Assembly (NCBI GenBank): GCA_002869385.1
Contig: PKTB01000005.1
Location: 248,001-312,000 of the forward strand
DNA length: 64,000 nt
Reading direction: 5' to 3'
Source: Marinilabiliales bacterium
Lineage (GTDB): Bacteria; Bacteroidota; Bacteroidia; Bacteroidales; ML635J-15
Positions 39,070-47,927 of the stretch are shown here, piece after piece. The stretch's first letter is position 1. Every line of letters starts with the position of its first letter. The position numbers were made by a program, and so were the translations under genes. The notes beneath the pieces are model-generated. The model did no database searches, was not told where the DNA came from, and saw nothing but the letters and a program-made list of their open reading frames with translations.

Positions 39070-40234
39070 TAAAACTGACTTTATCACTAGAAAGTTTGCC
39101 TACATCTACTTAAAACTCAGTGAGTGTATCGTAGATTTTATTGTTTTCATCTATGCTCTTTTAAACCAAAGAAAAAAAGATGACAACCCGATAAAAAGTA
39201 TCGGCGCATATTGGTATTACCCCCCTGATCTTACCGGTTCAAATTTACGTCTTGGTGGTTGGAAAGAGTATTTCGAAAAAGACGGCTACTCATACACAAA
39301 TTTACACATTAACAAATTACAAGAGTTTGTTAATAATGTTGAGAAAGGAAGCTGGACAAAAAAATATTTATTTTTCGCCAAAAATCTTTGGCGAAGACTT
39401 CCTCAGATCCTTAGGGCTCATAAATTCGACTCTATTTGGATCGACCGGGCATTAATCCCATATTATCCAAGAAAATCAGCTTTTCTTGAAAAACAAATTA
39501 GAAAAGTCGTTAAAAAAATGGTCATCGATGTTACAGATGGTGGAGATTATCAGGACAACACCGGATTATATGAAAAAATATATTCTTATGCTGATGAACT
39601 AAGTGTAGGATATAAATTTCTTACAGAATATTTTGGAGACGATTTTAAACTCACTCAGGTTTTCTGGACAATCCCTACTGAAAAATATGTTATTAAAATT
39701 GACTATAGTTTTAATGATATCCCGGTAATAGGATGGATGGGCTCACCTGGTAATTTTGAACATGTACGCAATATTATTCCACAACTAAAAGAACTAGCAG
39801 AACAGCATGATTTTGTTTTCAGATATATCTGCAGACAAAACTTTGATAATGAATTTGAAGGAATTAAAACAGACCATCATTATTTCGGAGATGACTATTA
39901 TGATATAATAGGGTCATTTGATATCGGTATTTCGCCATTCCTGACAGAAACCCTGCGCACAAAAGGTAAGATTGCAATGAAACATCAGGAATTTTTATTA
40001 ATGGGAATTCCACAAATATGTTCGCCAGTAGCAATTTCAGAATTTGTCGAAGATAATTCAGATATTATAATTGCATCAACTGACAATTGGAATGAGTTAT
40101 TAGAATTACTAATATTAAACCATGACTTAAGAGAAAAACTGGGAACCAAAACAAAATCATTATTTAGTAAATACTATACTTTCCCTTCACAGTATGAAAA
40201 ATTAAAGAAAGTTCTGGTCTCCATTAAAAATTAA
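39062..40234 (+). CDS. GT-B glycosyltransferase
   Basis: 390 residues. An N-terminal membrane-associated helix (about 13-30) precedes the acceptor domain. The donor half shows IPVIGWMGSPGNFEHVRNI, YCRQNFDN-like strands and GSFDIGISPFLTET, then MKHQEFLLMGIPQICSP with a Glu in the place of the GT4 EX7E motif. It is a member of the broad GT4/GT1 superfamily; donor and acceptor cannot be told. It overlaps the fcl stop by 8 bases and precedes another GT by 12 bases, and therefore belongs to the gmd operon. Confidence 0.75.
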   Translation: MSNKTDFITRKFAYIYLKLSECIVDFIVFIYALLNQRKKDDNPIKSIGAYWYYPPDLTGSNLRLGGWKEYFEKDGYSYTNLHINKLQEFVNNVEKGSWTKKYLFFAKNLWRRLPQILRAHKFDSIWIDRALIPYYPRKSAFLEKQIRKVVKKMVIDVTDGGDYQDNTGLYEKIYSYADELSVGYKFLTEYFGDDFKLTQVFWTIPTEKYVIKIDYSFNDIPVIGWMGSPGNFEHVRNIIPQLKELAEQHDFVFRYICRQNFDNEFEGIKTDHHYFGDDYYDIIGSFDIGISPFLTETLRTKGKIAMKHQEFLLMGIPQICSPVAISEFVEDNSDIIIASTDNWNELLELLILNHDLREKLGTKTKSLFSKYYTFPSQYEKLKKVLVSIKN

Positions 40235-40246
40235 ACAATAAATTGA

Positions 40247-41422
40247 ATGAAGCAAATTGCAATATTACTTGACGGAACAATTAAAAATGACTCCAGAGTC
40301 ATTAAAACTATTAATACAATCAGTAGTGTACATAATGTAGATCTTTATTATCTAAACGGAAATAGAGAAGATAAAGCTCTATTCAATGAAAGGGTAAAAC
40401 TATTTCCCATAAATTACCAAAAAACCTTACGTACTAAAATTATTAGTCACACTAAATTCTATAATGAATATATGTTTCTGGCCGACAAAGTGTTGGAATC
40501 TAAAAACGATTATGATTATGTATGGGCAAACGATCTTACATGCTTAAAACCGGCTTGGAAAGTAAAAAAAACTCTGGATTGTAAACTCGTTTATGATTCA
40601 CATGAAATATATACCGAAACGATAAATCAGTTTTTTCCACAATACAGTAAAGGAATCAAAAAGATTATTTATTCTTCTATTATCAGTTATATGCGTAAGA
40701 AGGGGATACAAACGGAATCAAAAATATTAAAAGATGTAGATTATTTTATAACTGTTGGAGAAGGCCTAAAAAAATATTTCATGGAAAAGTATGCATACGA
40801 GGATGAAATATATCTTGTACATAACTTACCGAGAATTGCTAAAAATATTACCCCTGTTAATCTGAAGAAAGTTTTAAATCTCAAAGATGACACAAAACTG
40901 TTTATTTATCAGGGAACTTTAAATAGCGGCAGAGGCCAGCTTGAAATGGTTAAAGCCTTTAGTTTGACCGACGAAAACACATGTCTTGTTTTTCTGGGAA
41001 AAGGACCATTACGTCCCAATCTGGAGAAACTTGTTGATGAATTAAACATCGCTAAAAAAGTCAAGTTTATTGATGCTGTTGATTCTAAAGACATGTTAAA
41101 TTATACATCGGGTGCTGACTTTGGCATTAATTTACTGGAAGCATTTAATCTAAGCAAAAAAATGACTGTCCCAAATAAACTATTTGAATACATACAAACC
41201 GGACTACCAACAATATCCAGTAATACAAGTGAGTTGCAAAAATTTTATAATAAGTATAAGATTGGTGTATTAATCGAAAACACACCGGATAATATTGCAA
41301 AAACTGTCAATTCAATAATACAAGAAGATATAACTGAATACAAAAATTGTTGTAAACAAGCTGCATTAGAATACAATTGGGAAAATCAGGAAAAAACAAT
41401 AATGGATATTTTCAAAGACTAA
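40247..41422 (+). CDS. GT4-type glycosyltransferase
   Basis: 391 residues of GT-B fold. The N-terminal KQIAILLDGTIKNDSRVIKT is typical of a subfamily that starts with an ILxDGxxxNDSRVxK motif. VWANDLTCLKPAWKVKK and LVYDSHEIYTET are visible in the first domain. The second domain has FIYQGTLNSGRGQLEMVKAF, LGKGPLRPNLE, and EAFNLSKKMTVPNKLFEYIQTGLP, containing the EX7E-type donor-sugar motif. It probably adds one sugar of the repeat unit in the cytoplasm. Last gene of the gmd operon before a new promoter at 41473. Confidence 0.82.
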   Translation: MKQIAILLDGTIKNDSRVIKTINTISSVHNVDLYYLNGNREDKALFNERVKLFPINYQKTLRTKIISHTKFYNEYMFLADKVLESKNDYDYVWANDLTCLKPAWKVKKTLDCKLVYDSHEIYTETINQFFPQYSKGIKKIIYSSIISYMRKKGIQTESKILKDVDYFITVGEGLKKYFMEKYAYEDEIYLVHNLPRIAKNITPVNLKKVLNLKDDTKLFIYQGTLNSGRGQLEMVKAFSLTDENTCLVFLGKGPLRPNLEKLVDELNIAKKVKFIDAVDSKDMLNYTSGADFGINLLEAFNLSKKMTVPNKLFEYIQTGLPTISSNTSELQKFYNKYKIGVLIENTPDNIAKTVNSIIQEDITEYKNCCKQAALEYNWENQEKTIMDIFKD

Positions 41423-41472
41423 TTCATTGTTTATTGAAATTATTTGCTTAATAAACTTATAAATAATTATAT

Positions 41473-41480
41473 TAACTTTG
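41473..41480 (+). promoter_or_regulatory. -7 element TAACTTTG of the amino-sugar operon
   Basis: A perfect TAnnTTTG, 37 bases upstream of the ATG at 41518. Confidence 0.65.
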
Positions 41481-41517
41481 TCATTTTAGTTTTCTAATAT
41501 CCTAATATTATTGATCA

Positions 41518-42567
41518 ATGGAAAAAGTAAAATTTGCACTTGTTGGCTGTGGTAGAATAGCATATAAACACATTGAAGCCATAAGGGATAATAATAATAT
41601 TGCAGAACTTATTGCTGTTTGTGACATTAACATTGACAAAGCCAGAAATAAATCAGAAGAAAACGGCATCCCATTTTACACAGATTATAACGATATGCTG
41701 TCTGCTCATCCTGAGATTGATATTGTAAGCATATTGACTGAAAGTGGAAATCACGCAAAACACTCAATTGATATTGTATCAAAACATAAGAAACATATTT
41801 TGGTTGAAAAACCAATGGCTTTAAGATTAAGCGATGCCGATGCAATGATAAAAGCCTGTGATGAAAACGGGGTTAAACTATTTGTCGTTAAGCAAAACAG
41901 ATTAAATCTTCCTGTAATAGAATTAAAAAAAGCTGTTGACGAAGGTAAATTTGGAAAGCTGGTAATGGGTACTGTCAGAGTTAGATGGTCACGCGATCAG
42001 AAATACTATGACAATGACAGTTGGAGAGGAACATGGGCACTTGATGGAGGTGTTTTTACAAATCAGGCAAGTCATCATATCGACCTTCTAGAATGGATGC
42101 TAGGTGAACCTATTTCCGTTTTTGCTAAAAGTCGTACAGCTCTTGTAGATATTGAAACTGAAGATACCGGTGTTGCAATTATACAATTTGCTAACGGAGC
42201 CATGGGCATTGTCGAAGCAACTACTGCTGTTGGTCCCAAAGATCTGGAAGGTTCTTTGTCCATATTAGGCGAAAAAGGAAGTGTAGAAATAGGGGGGTTT
42301 GCAGTAAATGAAATTAAAGTTTGGAATTTCACAAACGACAGCGAAAAAGTAGAAAGTAGTGAGAACCCACCCAATATATACGGGTTTGGACATAAGCGAT
42401 ATATCGAAAACGTCTGTAACAATTTAAAACATAATAAAAAAGCACTTGTTGACGGTCTTGAAGGTCGCAAATCGCTGGAGCTTATAAATGCTATTTATGA
42501 ATCTATAGAAACAGGAAAAGAAGTCTTTTTAAAGTTTAATACTGTTCATTCGCGTCTTGGAAAATAA
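41518..42567 (+). CDS. Gfo/Idh/MocA-type sugar dehydrogenase (WlbA-like)
   Basis: 349 residues. The Rossmann start KFALVGCGRIAYKHIEAI and the family's EKPMAL motif (about 97-102) identify the Gfo/Idh/MocA superfamily. RVRWSRDQKYYDNDSWRGTWALDGG with a nearby HHIDLLEWM is characteristic of WlbA-type UDP-GlcNAc(A) 3-dehydrogenases that act in making 3-amino or 2,3-diamino sugars. It is followed, in the order typical of Wlb pathways, by a hexapeptide acyltransferase and a PLP aminotransferase. Proposed role: oxidise C3 of a UDP-sugar so the aminotransferase can install the amine. Confidence 0.85.
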   Translation: MEKVKFALVGCGRIAYKHIEAIRDNNNIAELIAVCDINIDKARNKSEENGIPFYTDYNDMLSAHPEIDIVSILTESGNHAKHSIDIVSKHKKHILVEKPMALRLSDADAMIKACDENGVKLFVVKQNRLNLPVIELKKAVDEGKFGKLVMGTVRVRWSRDQKYYDNDSWRGTWALDGGVFTNQASHHIDLLEWMLGEPISVFAKSRTALVDIETEDTGVAIIQFANGAMGIVEATTAVGPKDLEGSLSILGEKGSVEIGGFAVNEIKVWNFTNDSEKVESSENPPNIYGFGHKRYIENVCNNLKHNKKALVDGLEGRKSLELINAIYESIETGKEVFLKFNTVHSRLGK

Positions 42568-42573
42568 TTTCAC

Positions 42574-43041
42574 ATGAAAACTCTAAACGCACAAATAAGA
42601 GATGTAAATTTCGGTAAAAATGTTAAAGTTGTTGAGCCTGTCAATCTCTACAGTTGTACTATTGGCGACAATACGTTTATTGGTCCTTTTGTCGAAATCC
42701 AAAGGAATGTTATTATTGGAAATGATTGCAAGATTAAATCCCATTCATTTATATGTGAACTGGTTAGCATAGGTGACAACTGCTTTATCTCACACGGAGC
42801 TATGTTTGTTAACGACCTGTTCTCAGACGGAGGTCCTGCAGGCGGAGATACAAGAAAATGGAAATCTACCAAAATCGGTAATCACGTTTCGATTGGAACA
42901 AATGCTACAATACTTCCTGTTGAAATATGTGACAATGTGGTTATAGGTGCAGGGAGTGTTGTTACTAAAAACATTAAAGAATCGGGAATTTATGCGGGAA
43001 ATCCTGAAAAACTAATTAGAAAGCAATTGAATCATGAATAA
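42574..43041 (+). CDS. Hexapeptide-repeat N-acetyltransferase (WlbB-like)
   Basis: 155 residues, entirely left-handed beta-helix with the repeats VEPVNLYSCTIGDNTFIG and FVEIQRNVIIGNDCKIKSHS. SFICELVSIGDNCFISHGAMF follows with the catalytic-type His, then the signature VNDLFSDGGPAGGDTRKW and IGNHVSIGTNATILPVEI. It matches acyltransferases of the WlbB/WbpD type that N-acetylate the 3-amino group. It is 6 bases after the dehydrogenase gene and overlaps the aminotransferase by 8 bases. Confidence 0.85.
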   Translation: MKTLNAQIRDVNFGKNVKVVEPVNLYSCTIGDNTFIGPFVEIQRNVIIGNDCKIKSHSFICELVSIGDNCFISHGAMFVNDLFSDGGPAGGDTRKWKSTKIGNHVSIGTNATILPVEICDNVVIGAGSVVTKNIKESGIYAGNPEKLIRKQLNHE

Positions 43042-44134
43042 TATACCTTTACTTGATCTTAAAGCACAATATATTTCAATAAAATCAGAAATAGATAAGG
43101 CAATTAATGAAGTTATTTCCAATACAGATTTTATAAACGGCAAAGAAGTGAAAAGATTTGAAGAATCTTTTGCATCAATCCACGAGAGTAAATATTGTAC
43201 TGCCGTAGCAAATGGAACAAACGCACTCCATCTTGCTTATGAGGCCATAGGGATTAAAGCCGGCGACGAAGTAATTGTTCCGTCAATGACTTTTATTGCC
43301 AGCAGTGAGCCATTACGTCAGCTTGGTGCTATTCCTGTATTCTGTGACGTTTCAAAAGAGTCATACAATATAGACCCTAAGAAAATTGAAAATCTTATCA
43401 CAAAAAACACAAAAGCAATTACTGTAGTTCATCTGCATGGTAATCCTGCAGATATGGACGAAATAATGGCAATTTCAAAAAAGTACAATCTAAAAGTTAT
43501 AGAGGACTGTGCTCAGGCACATCTGGCTGAATATAAAGGCAAGAAGGTTGGTAATTTCGGAGAAATTGCTTGTTTTAGCTTCTATCCGGGTAAAAATCTC
43601 GGAGCATTTGGTGATGCCGGTGGAATTACAACTAATAATCCTGAATATTTTCATAAGATAAAAGTTCTTGCCAATCATGGCAGGGCAGAAAAATACACTC
43701 ATGAAATCGAAGGATATAATTACAGAATGGACACTATTCAGGCTGCCGTTCTTAATGTAAAACTAAAATATCTTGAAAAATGGACCAATCTCAGAATTGA
43801 GAAGGCTGCTTTATACAGATCTTTACTTAAAGAAACAGGGATATTATTACCTCAAATGCATGATTATAAAAAACATGTTTTTCATGTGTTTGCAGCGACA
43901 ACTCCAAAAAGAGATCAGATAATGCAATTATTAAAAGAAAACAGTATCGCCTGTGGAATTCACTATCCTTTACCATTACATAAACAACCTGCATATCAAC
44001 ATTTACATCACACTGATCTGAGTGTATCCGAAATGCTTGCAAAACAGTTTATTTCCTTACCTATTTATCCTGAACTTACAGATGAGGATATAAATAAAAT
44101 TGCAGAAATATTTAAAAATAGTCTCTCAAAATAG
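43034..44134 (+). CDS. DegT/DnrJ/EryC1 aminotransferase (WlbC/WlbE-like)
   Basis: 366 residues, fold-type I PLP enzyme. NGTNALHLAYEAIGI binds the phosphate, IEDCAQAH holds D158, and [16 protein letters not shown] holds the Schiff-base lysine K187, with the family's NYRMDTIQAAVL loop. It transfers an amino group from glutamate to the 3-keto sugar produced by the neighbouring dehydrogenase. The three genes 41518-44134 together form a compact pathway to a 3-acetamido sugar nucleotide. Confidence 0.9.
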   Translation: MNNIPLLDLKAQYISIKSEIDKAINEVISNTDFINGKEVKRFEESFASIHESKYCTAVANGTNALHLAYEAIGIKAGDEVIVPSMTFIASSEPLRQLGAIPVFCDVSKESYNIDPKKIENLITKNTKAITVVHLHGNPADMDEIMAISKKYNLKVIEDCAQAHLAEYKGKKVGNFGEIACFSFYPGKNLGAFGDAGGITTNNPEYFHKIKVLANHGRAEKYTHEIEGYNYRMDTIQAAVLNVKLKYLEKWTNLRIEKAALYRSLLKETGILLPQMHDYKKHVFHVFAATTPKRDQIMQLLKENSIACGIHYPLPLHKQPAYQHLHHTDLSVSEMLAKQFISLPIYPELTDEDINKIAEIFKNSLSK

Positions 44135-44139
44135 AATTC

Positions 44140-45477
44140 ATGTCAAATCAGAAAATAGTATTAATACTGGCTTATGATTTTCCGCCTTACATTTCAGTTG
44201 GAGCTCAGAGACCATATAGTTGGTACAACTATTTAAACGAGCATGGATTTTACCCGATAATAATCACAAGACAATGGGCAAATAATTATGGAAATAATCT
44301 TGATTATATTGCACCAGGAGATTCCAAAAAAGCAATAATAAAGAAAACTGATACAGGTAGTATTATACAAAGCCCTTACAAACCAAATCTCTCAAATAGA
44401 CTATTATTAAAATACGGTAAAAACCGTTTTCGAGTATTAAGAAAACTTATTACTGCATATTTTGAAGTAATGCAATGGTTTTTTATTTGCGGACCTAAAA
44501 AAGAAGTTTATAAACATGCAAAGTCATATCTTAAACAAAATAAAGTTTATATTATAATAGCTAGTGGAGAACCTTTTATTCTTTTCAGATATGCATCATT
44601 ATTGAGTAAAAAGTTTAAAACGAAATGGATTGCGGATTACAGAGACCCTTGGTCACAAAATAAATCCAGAAGTTCAAATTCATTTTTAAAGAAACTTAAC
44701 CATTATAATGAAAAAAAATATGTTAGCACTTCTTCACACATTACAACTGTAACCGAATTTTTTAGTTATCAGATACAAAACATTATAAAATCTAAAAAGA
44801 TCTCGATTGTTCCGAATGGATACGATATAAACAGTCTCAAATCTCTTGAATCAGTCAAACAGAAATCGGATAGTCTGAATATCGGATTTGTCGGGACAAT
44901 TTACCCTTGGAATCCTATTGAAGCATTTCTTAGAGTTATTAGTAAGTTAATTGACAAAGGATTATCAATAAAACTAAATTTATATGGTATAAATAATACT
45001 GATGAAGTTAAAGAGATTGCAACATCTAACTTTCCTAAACTCCTTAATCATATATGCTTCTTTGAAAAAATAGAATACAAAATTATTATGGAGAAATTGG
45101 CAGAAAATAATGTACTTCTATTATTTAACTATTATTCTTTCATTGGCACAAAAATATATGATTATCTGGCTGCACAAAGGCTTATTCTATTATGCTTTGA
45201 AAATGATGCTATTGCCAACAAATTAAAAGCAGACCATTTTATTTTACCTGACCACAATTGGAACAATAAAAATTTACAAGCTAATCTATTAACAGAAACG
45301 CAATCAGGGATATTTATCAACGACATTAGTATGCTTGAAACTGTTATAGAAGATCTAAATAACGATTTAAAGCAAAAAGGATATGTCGAATGTATTCCTA
45401 AAAATATTGACAAATACTCACGACAAGAACAAACAAAGAAGTTAGTAAATGTAATAAACAATGTAATTGGGTCATAG
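44140..45477 (+). CDS. GT4-type glycosyltransferase
   Basis: 445 residues. KIVLILAYDFPPYISVGAQRP is the start of a GT4 subfamily that carries a DFPP motif; WIADYRDPWSQNK and SIVPNGYDINSL follow, with NIGFVGTIYPWNPIEAFL opening the second domain. The C-terminal half lacks an easily seen EX7E, as in other divergent members (FIGTKIYDYLAAQRLILL takes its place). It starts 6 bases after the aminotransferase gene, in the same operon. Substrates unknown. Confidence 0.75.
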   Translation: MSNQKIVLILAYDFPPYISVGAQRPYSWYNYLNEHGFYPIIITRQWANNYGNNLDYIAPGDSKKAIIKKTDTGSIIQSPYKPNLSNRLLLKYGKNRFRVLRKLITAYFEVMQWFFICGPKKEVYKHAKSYLKQNKVYIIIASGEPFILFRYASLLSKKFKTKWIADYRDPWSQNKSRSSNSFLKKLNHYNEKKYVSTSSHITTVTEFFSYQIQNIIKSKKISIVPNGYDINSLKSLESVKQKSDSLNIGFVGTIYPWNPIEAFLRVISKLIDKGLSIKLNLYGINNTDEVKEIATSNFPKLLNHICFFEKIEYKIIMEKLAENNVLLLFNYYSFIGTKIYDYLAAQRLILLCFENDAIANKLKADHFILPDHNWNNKNLQANLLTETQSGIFINDISMLETVIEDLNNDLKQKGYVECIPKNIDKYSRQEQTKKLVNVINNVIGS

Positions 45478-45515
45478 ATATTCAATTGGTTTTACAAATA
45501 ATTTTATTATTTTTC

Positions 45516-45523
45516 TATATTTG
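45516..45523 (+). promoter_or_regulatory. -7 element TATATTTG of the Fdt-like operon
   Basis: A perfect TAnnTTTG, 19 bases before the ATG at 45542. Confidence 0.65.
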
Positions 45524-45541
45524 CAATAAATAGTTTCGAAC

Positions 45542-45952
45542 ATGTCTGGTATTAAGCTTTTATCCTTACCAAAAATAGTTGATAAGAGGGGTAATTTATC
45601 CTTCATAGAAAATCTTGAGCATATTCCGTTTGAGATTCAAAGAGTTTATTGGATATATGATGTCCCCAGTGGAGAAAAACGAGGTGGACATGCTTTTATT
45701 AAACAACAAGAATATATTGTTGCACTATCAGGCAGTTTTGATGTAGTGACAGATGACGGAGAGAATTCAACGACAACAAGTCTAAATAGATCATATAATG
45801 GGATATACATCCCAAACGGAATATGGAGAGAGTTAAATAATTTTTCGACTAATAGTGTTGCATTGATTTTAAGTTCAACACAATATAATCTTAATGATTA
45901 CATCAGAGATTATAATGAATTTTTGATATTTAAATCAGATGTACAGAAATAG
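45542..45952 (+). CDS. FdtA/QdtA-like sugar ketoisomerase, first copy (second HxH histidine missing)
   Basis: 136-residue cupin of the WxcM-like / dTDP-4-dehydro-6-deoxyglucose 3,4-ketoisomerase family. DKRGNLSFIEN, VYWIYDVPSGEKRGGHAF and GIYIPNGIWRELNNFS match the family fold. In FdtA and QdtA two histidines of an H-A-H motif act in catalysis. Here H50 is kept but the second is F52 (GGHAF), unlike the tandem copy that follows. It may therefore be inactive, have altered chemistry, or be the structural half of a heterodimer with the next gene, which overlaps its 3' end by 14 bases. Confidence 0.82.
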   Translation: MSGIKLLSLPKIVDKRGNLSFIENLEHIPFEIQRVYWIYDVPSGEKRGGHAFIKQQEYIVALSGSFDVVTDDGENSTTTSLNRSYNGIYIPNGIWRELNNFSTNSVALILSSTQYNLNDYIRDYNEFLIFKSDVQK

Positions 45953-46361
45953 TAAAATAGAACAATGTAAAATGGTTGATTTGGGAAAAACACACCAAAT
46001 CAAAGGCAATATTACTGTTGTAGAGAATTCCATGGATATTCCTTTTGGTGTAAAAAGAATTTATTACCTCTACGATATTCCAGGAGGTGAAAGCAGAGGT
46101 GGTCATGCACATAAAGAACTCTATCAATTAATTGTTGCTGCAAGTGGTAGTTTTGATGTTGAGATTTCAGATGGTCAAAACACTAAAAGATATAATCTTA
46201 ACAGACCAGATAAAGGATTACTAATCGTTCCTGGAATTTGGAGAATCCTTGATAATTTCTCTTCCGGTTCTATTTGTCTTGTGCTGGCATCTGAGAAATA
46301 TTTTGAATCAGACTATATAAGAAACTATCAAGAATTCAAATCGTTAAAACTAATTAATTAA
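45939..46361 (+). CDS. FdtA/QdtA-like sugar 3,4-ketoisomerase, second copy
   Basis: 140 residues. Same fold as the previous gene, with clear similarity along the whole length (IYYLYDIPGGESRGGHAHKE; SGSFDVEISDG; LLIVPGIWRILDNFSSGS). It retains both histidines, H56 and H58, of the HAH motif, so it is the likely active ketoisomerase that turns dTDP-4-keto-6-deoxyglucose into the 3-keto sugar. The gene overlaps its paralogue by 14 bases, suggesting coupled translation and a possible mixed dimer. The dTDP-glucose enzymes RmlA and RmlB are not in this window. Confidence 0.88.
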   Translation: MYRNSKIEQCKMVDLGKTHQIKGNITVVENSMDIPFGVKRIYYLYDIPGGESRGGHAHKELYQLIVAASGSFDVEISDGQNTKRYNLNRPDKGLLIVPGIWRILDNFSSGSICLVLASEKYFESDYIRNYQEFKSLKLIN

Positions 46362-46370
46362 CTAACGACT

Positions 46371-47270
46371 ATGGAAATAACAAATAATTTTATATTAAGG
46401 ACAATGCTTTTTGCCCCGGCTCATAAAGAAGAGCTTATATATAAAGCTGCAAAGAGTAAAGCAGATGCAATTATATTGGATCTTGAAGATTCTTGTCAAC
46501 CCGATTCAAATAAAATAATAGGACGAAAAAACATTGTCCAAACATTGAAAAACAATGTTATACAAAATAAAAAAGTCTTCGTTCGTATAAATCCTCGAAA
46601 AACCGGATTTATGTTTGATGATATGTTAGCTGTAGCAATCAAAGGACTAGATGCTTTTCTGTATCCTATGGCAAATTCAAAAGATGATATTGTTTTCTTT
46701 TGCGATATGCTTACTGAAATTGAAATGTCAAGAAACATACCCGTTGGTAGTATTAAACTAATGCAGGATATTGAATCTGGAGAAGGAATTCTAAATGTCC
46801 AGGAAATAGCAAAGGCATCTGAAAGAATTATTGCTATTGGTTTTGGAAGCGAAGATTTTGCGACTGATATTGATTGTATCAGAGATAAGGAAAATGTAAG
46901 TATCCAGATTGCTCGTCAAAATATTGTTTTTGCTGCACGCTCAGTTGGTGCAATTCCAATTGACACACCCCATATTAATGTCAATGATCTCGAAAGTCTA
47001 GATAGACATGTTAGCCAAGCGAGAATGCTCGGTTTTGGTGGTATGCAGATTCTACATCCCAAAGAAATAGAAACCTGTCACAGGTATTATACGCCTGCTG
47101 ATAACGAAACAAGAGAAGCTTATGAAATAGTTAGACTGTATGATGAAGCAGGGAATAACAATAATGGTGTAGCAATAATGAATGGCAAATTCATCTCTCC
47201 ACCAACTTACAAAAGAGCTTTGCAACTAATAAAAAAATACGAAAACATTTATGGCAAATTTAAACAATAA
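46371..47270 (+). CDS. HpcH/HpaI-family (CitE-like) acyl-CoA lyase
   Basis: 299 residues. The TIM-barrel start LRTMLFAPAHKEELIYKA, LDLEDS (36-41), VRINP with R72, LMQDIESGEGILN with a metal-ligand-type Glu and GFGSEDFATD (158-167) match citrate lyase beta-subunit-like proteins. These include malyl-, citramalyl- and methylmalyl-CoA lyases. HPKEIE near residue 225 is also typical. It overlaps the next gene by 20 bases. A lyase of this kind is unexpected inside a sugar cluster; it could make or consume a beta-hydroxy acyl-CoA used to N-acylate the amino sugar, but no such partner is proven. Confidence 0.82.
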   Translation: MEITNNFILRTMLFAPAHKEELIYKAAKSKADAIILDLEDSCQPDSNKIIGRKNIVQTLKNNVIQNKKVFVRINPRKTGFMFDDMLAVAIKGLDAFLYPMANSKDDIVFFCDMLTEIEMSRNIPVGSIKLMQDIESGEGILNVQEIAKASERIIAIGFGSEDFATDIDCIRDKENVSIQIARQNIVFAARSVGAIPIDTPHINVNDLESLDRHVSQARMLGFGGMQILHPKEIETCHRYYTPADNETREAYEIVRLYDEAGNNNNGVAIMNGKFISPPTYKRALQLIKKYENIYGKFKQ

Positions 47271-47925
47271 AAAGCTTGTAATAATTGGCGGCGAAGGGAA
47301 TGGCGGCGTTATCGCTGCATGCATAGAAGATAATCGGAAAAGGTTTAACGATTACGAATGTATGGTATATGGATTTGTCAATGATTTTGAGACTCAAGTT
47401 AATGGTTATCCTGTACTAGGAGGTACAGATGACATCCCCAAACTTCTAAAAAATGAAGACTTATATTTCATGTTTGCTATTCATATCATAGGAAGAAATG
47501 TGCTCTCAGAACAAGTGTTCAGGAAAGTAAATATTCCAAAAAATAGATATGCCATTGTATTACATAAAACTGCTTTAATCGCAGATAATGCAATTCTAGA
47601 ACCCGGAGTTTTTGTAATGTCAAATTCATACATTGGTCCAAAAGCTCATATTGGTCAATGTTCTCTAGTTATGGCAAATTCAATAATCGGTCATGATACT
47701 AAGTGTGGTCCTGTTTGTCATTTCTCTGCAAGTTCGATTACAAGTTCCTATGTAACTATTGGCCTTTGTTCAGATGTAACTTTAAACGCAAAAGTTCTTG
47801 AAAAACGCAATATTGGCAATTTTGCGGTTGCTGGAGCTGCAAGTCTAATTACAAAAGACATCCCTGATTACGAAATACATGTAGGTAGTCCAGCAAAATT
47901 TATGAAAAGAGTAAGAGAGGATTAA
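47251..47925 (+). CDS. NeuD/PglD-like sugar acyltransferase
   Basis: 224 residues. The N-terminal Rossmann-like domain ([40 protein letters not shown]) binds the sugar nucleotide. The C-terminal left-handed beta-helix ([33 protein letters not shown]) binds acyl-CoA. The start of this family is normally a GxGGxG; here it is GGEGNGG. The HIS at VCHFSAS is a candidate catalytic base. The gene lies between the CitE-like lyase and the aminotransferase, so it is the natural candidate to N-acylate the amine made by the aminotransferase, with an acyl group that may be unusual. Confidence 0.8.
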   Translation: MANLNNKKLVIIGGEGNGGVIAACIEDNRKRFNDYECMVYGFVNDFETQVNGYPVLGGTDDIPKLLKNEDLYFMFAIHIIGRNVLSEQVFRKVNIPKNRYAIVLHKTALIADNAILEPGVFVMSNSYIGPKAHIGQCSLVMANSIIGHDTKCGPVCHFSASSITSSYVTIGLCSDVTLNAKVLEKRNIGNFAVAGAASLITKDIPDYEIHVGSPAKFMKRVRED

Positions 47926-47927
47926 TT

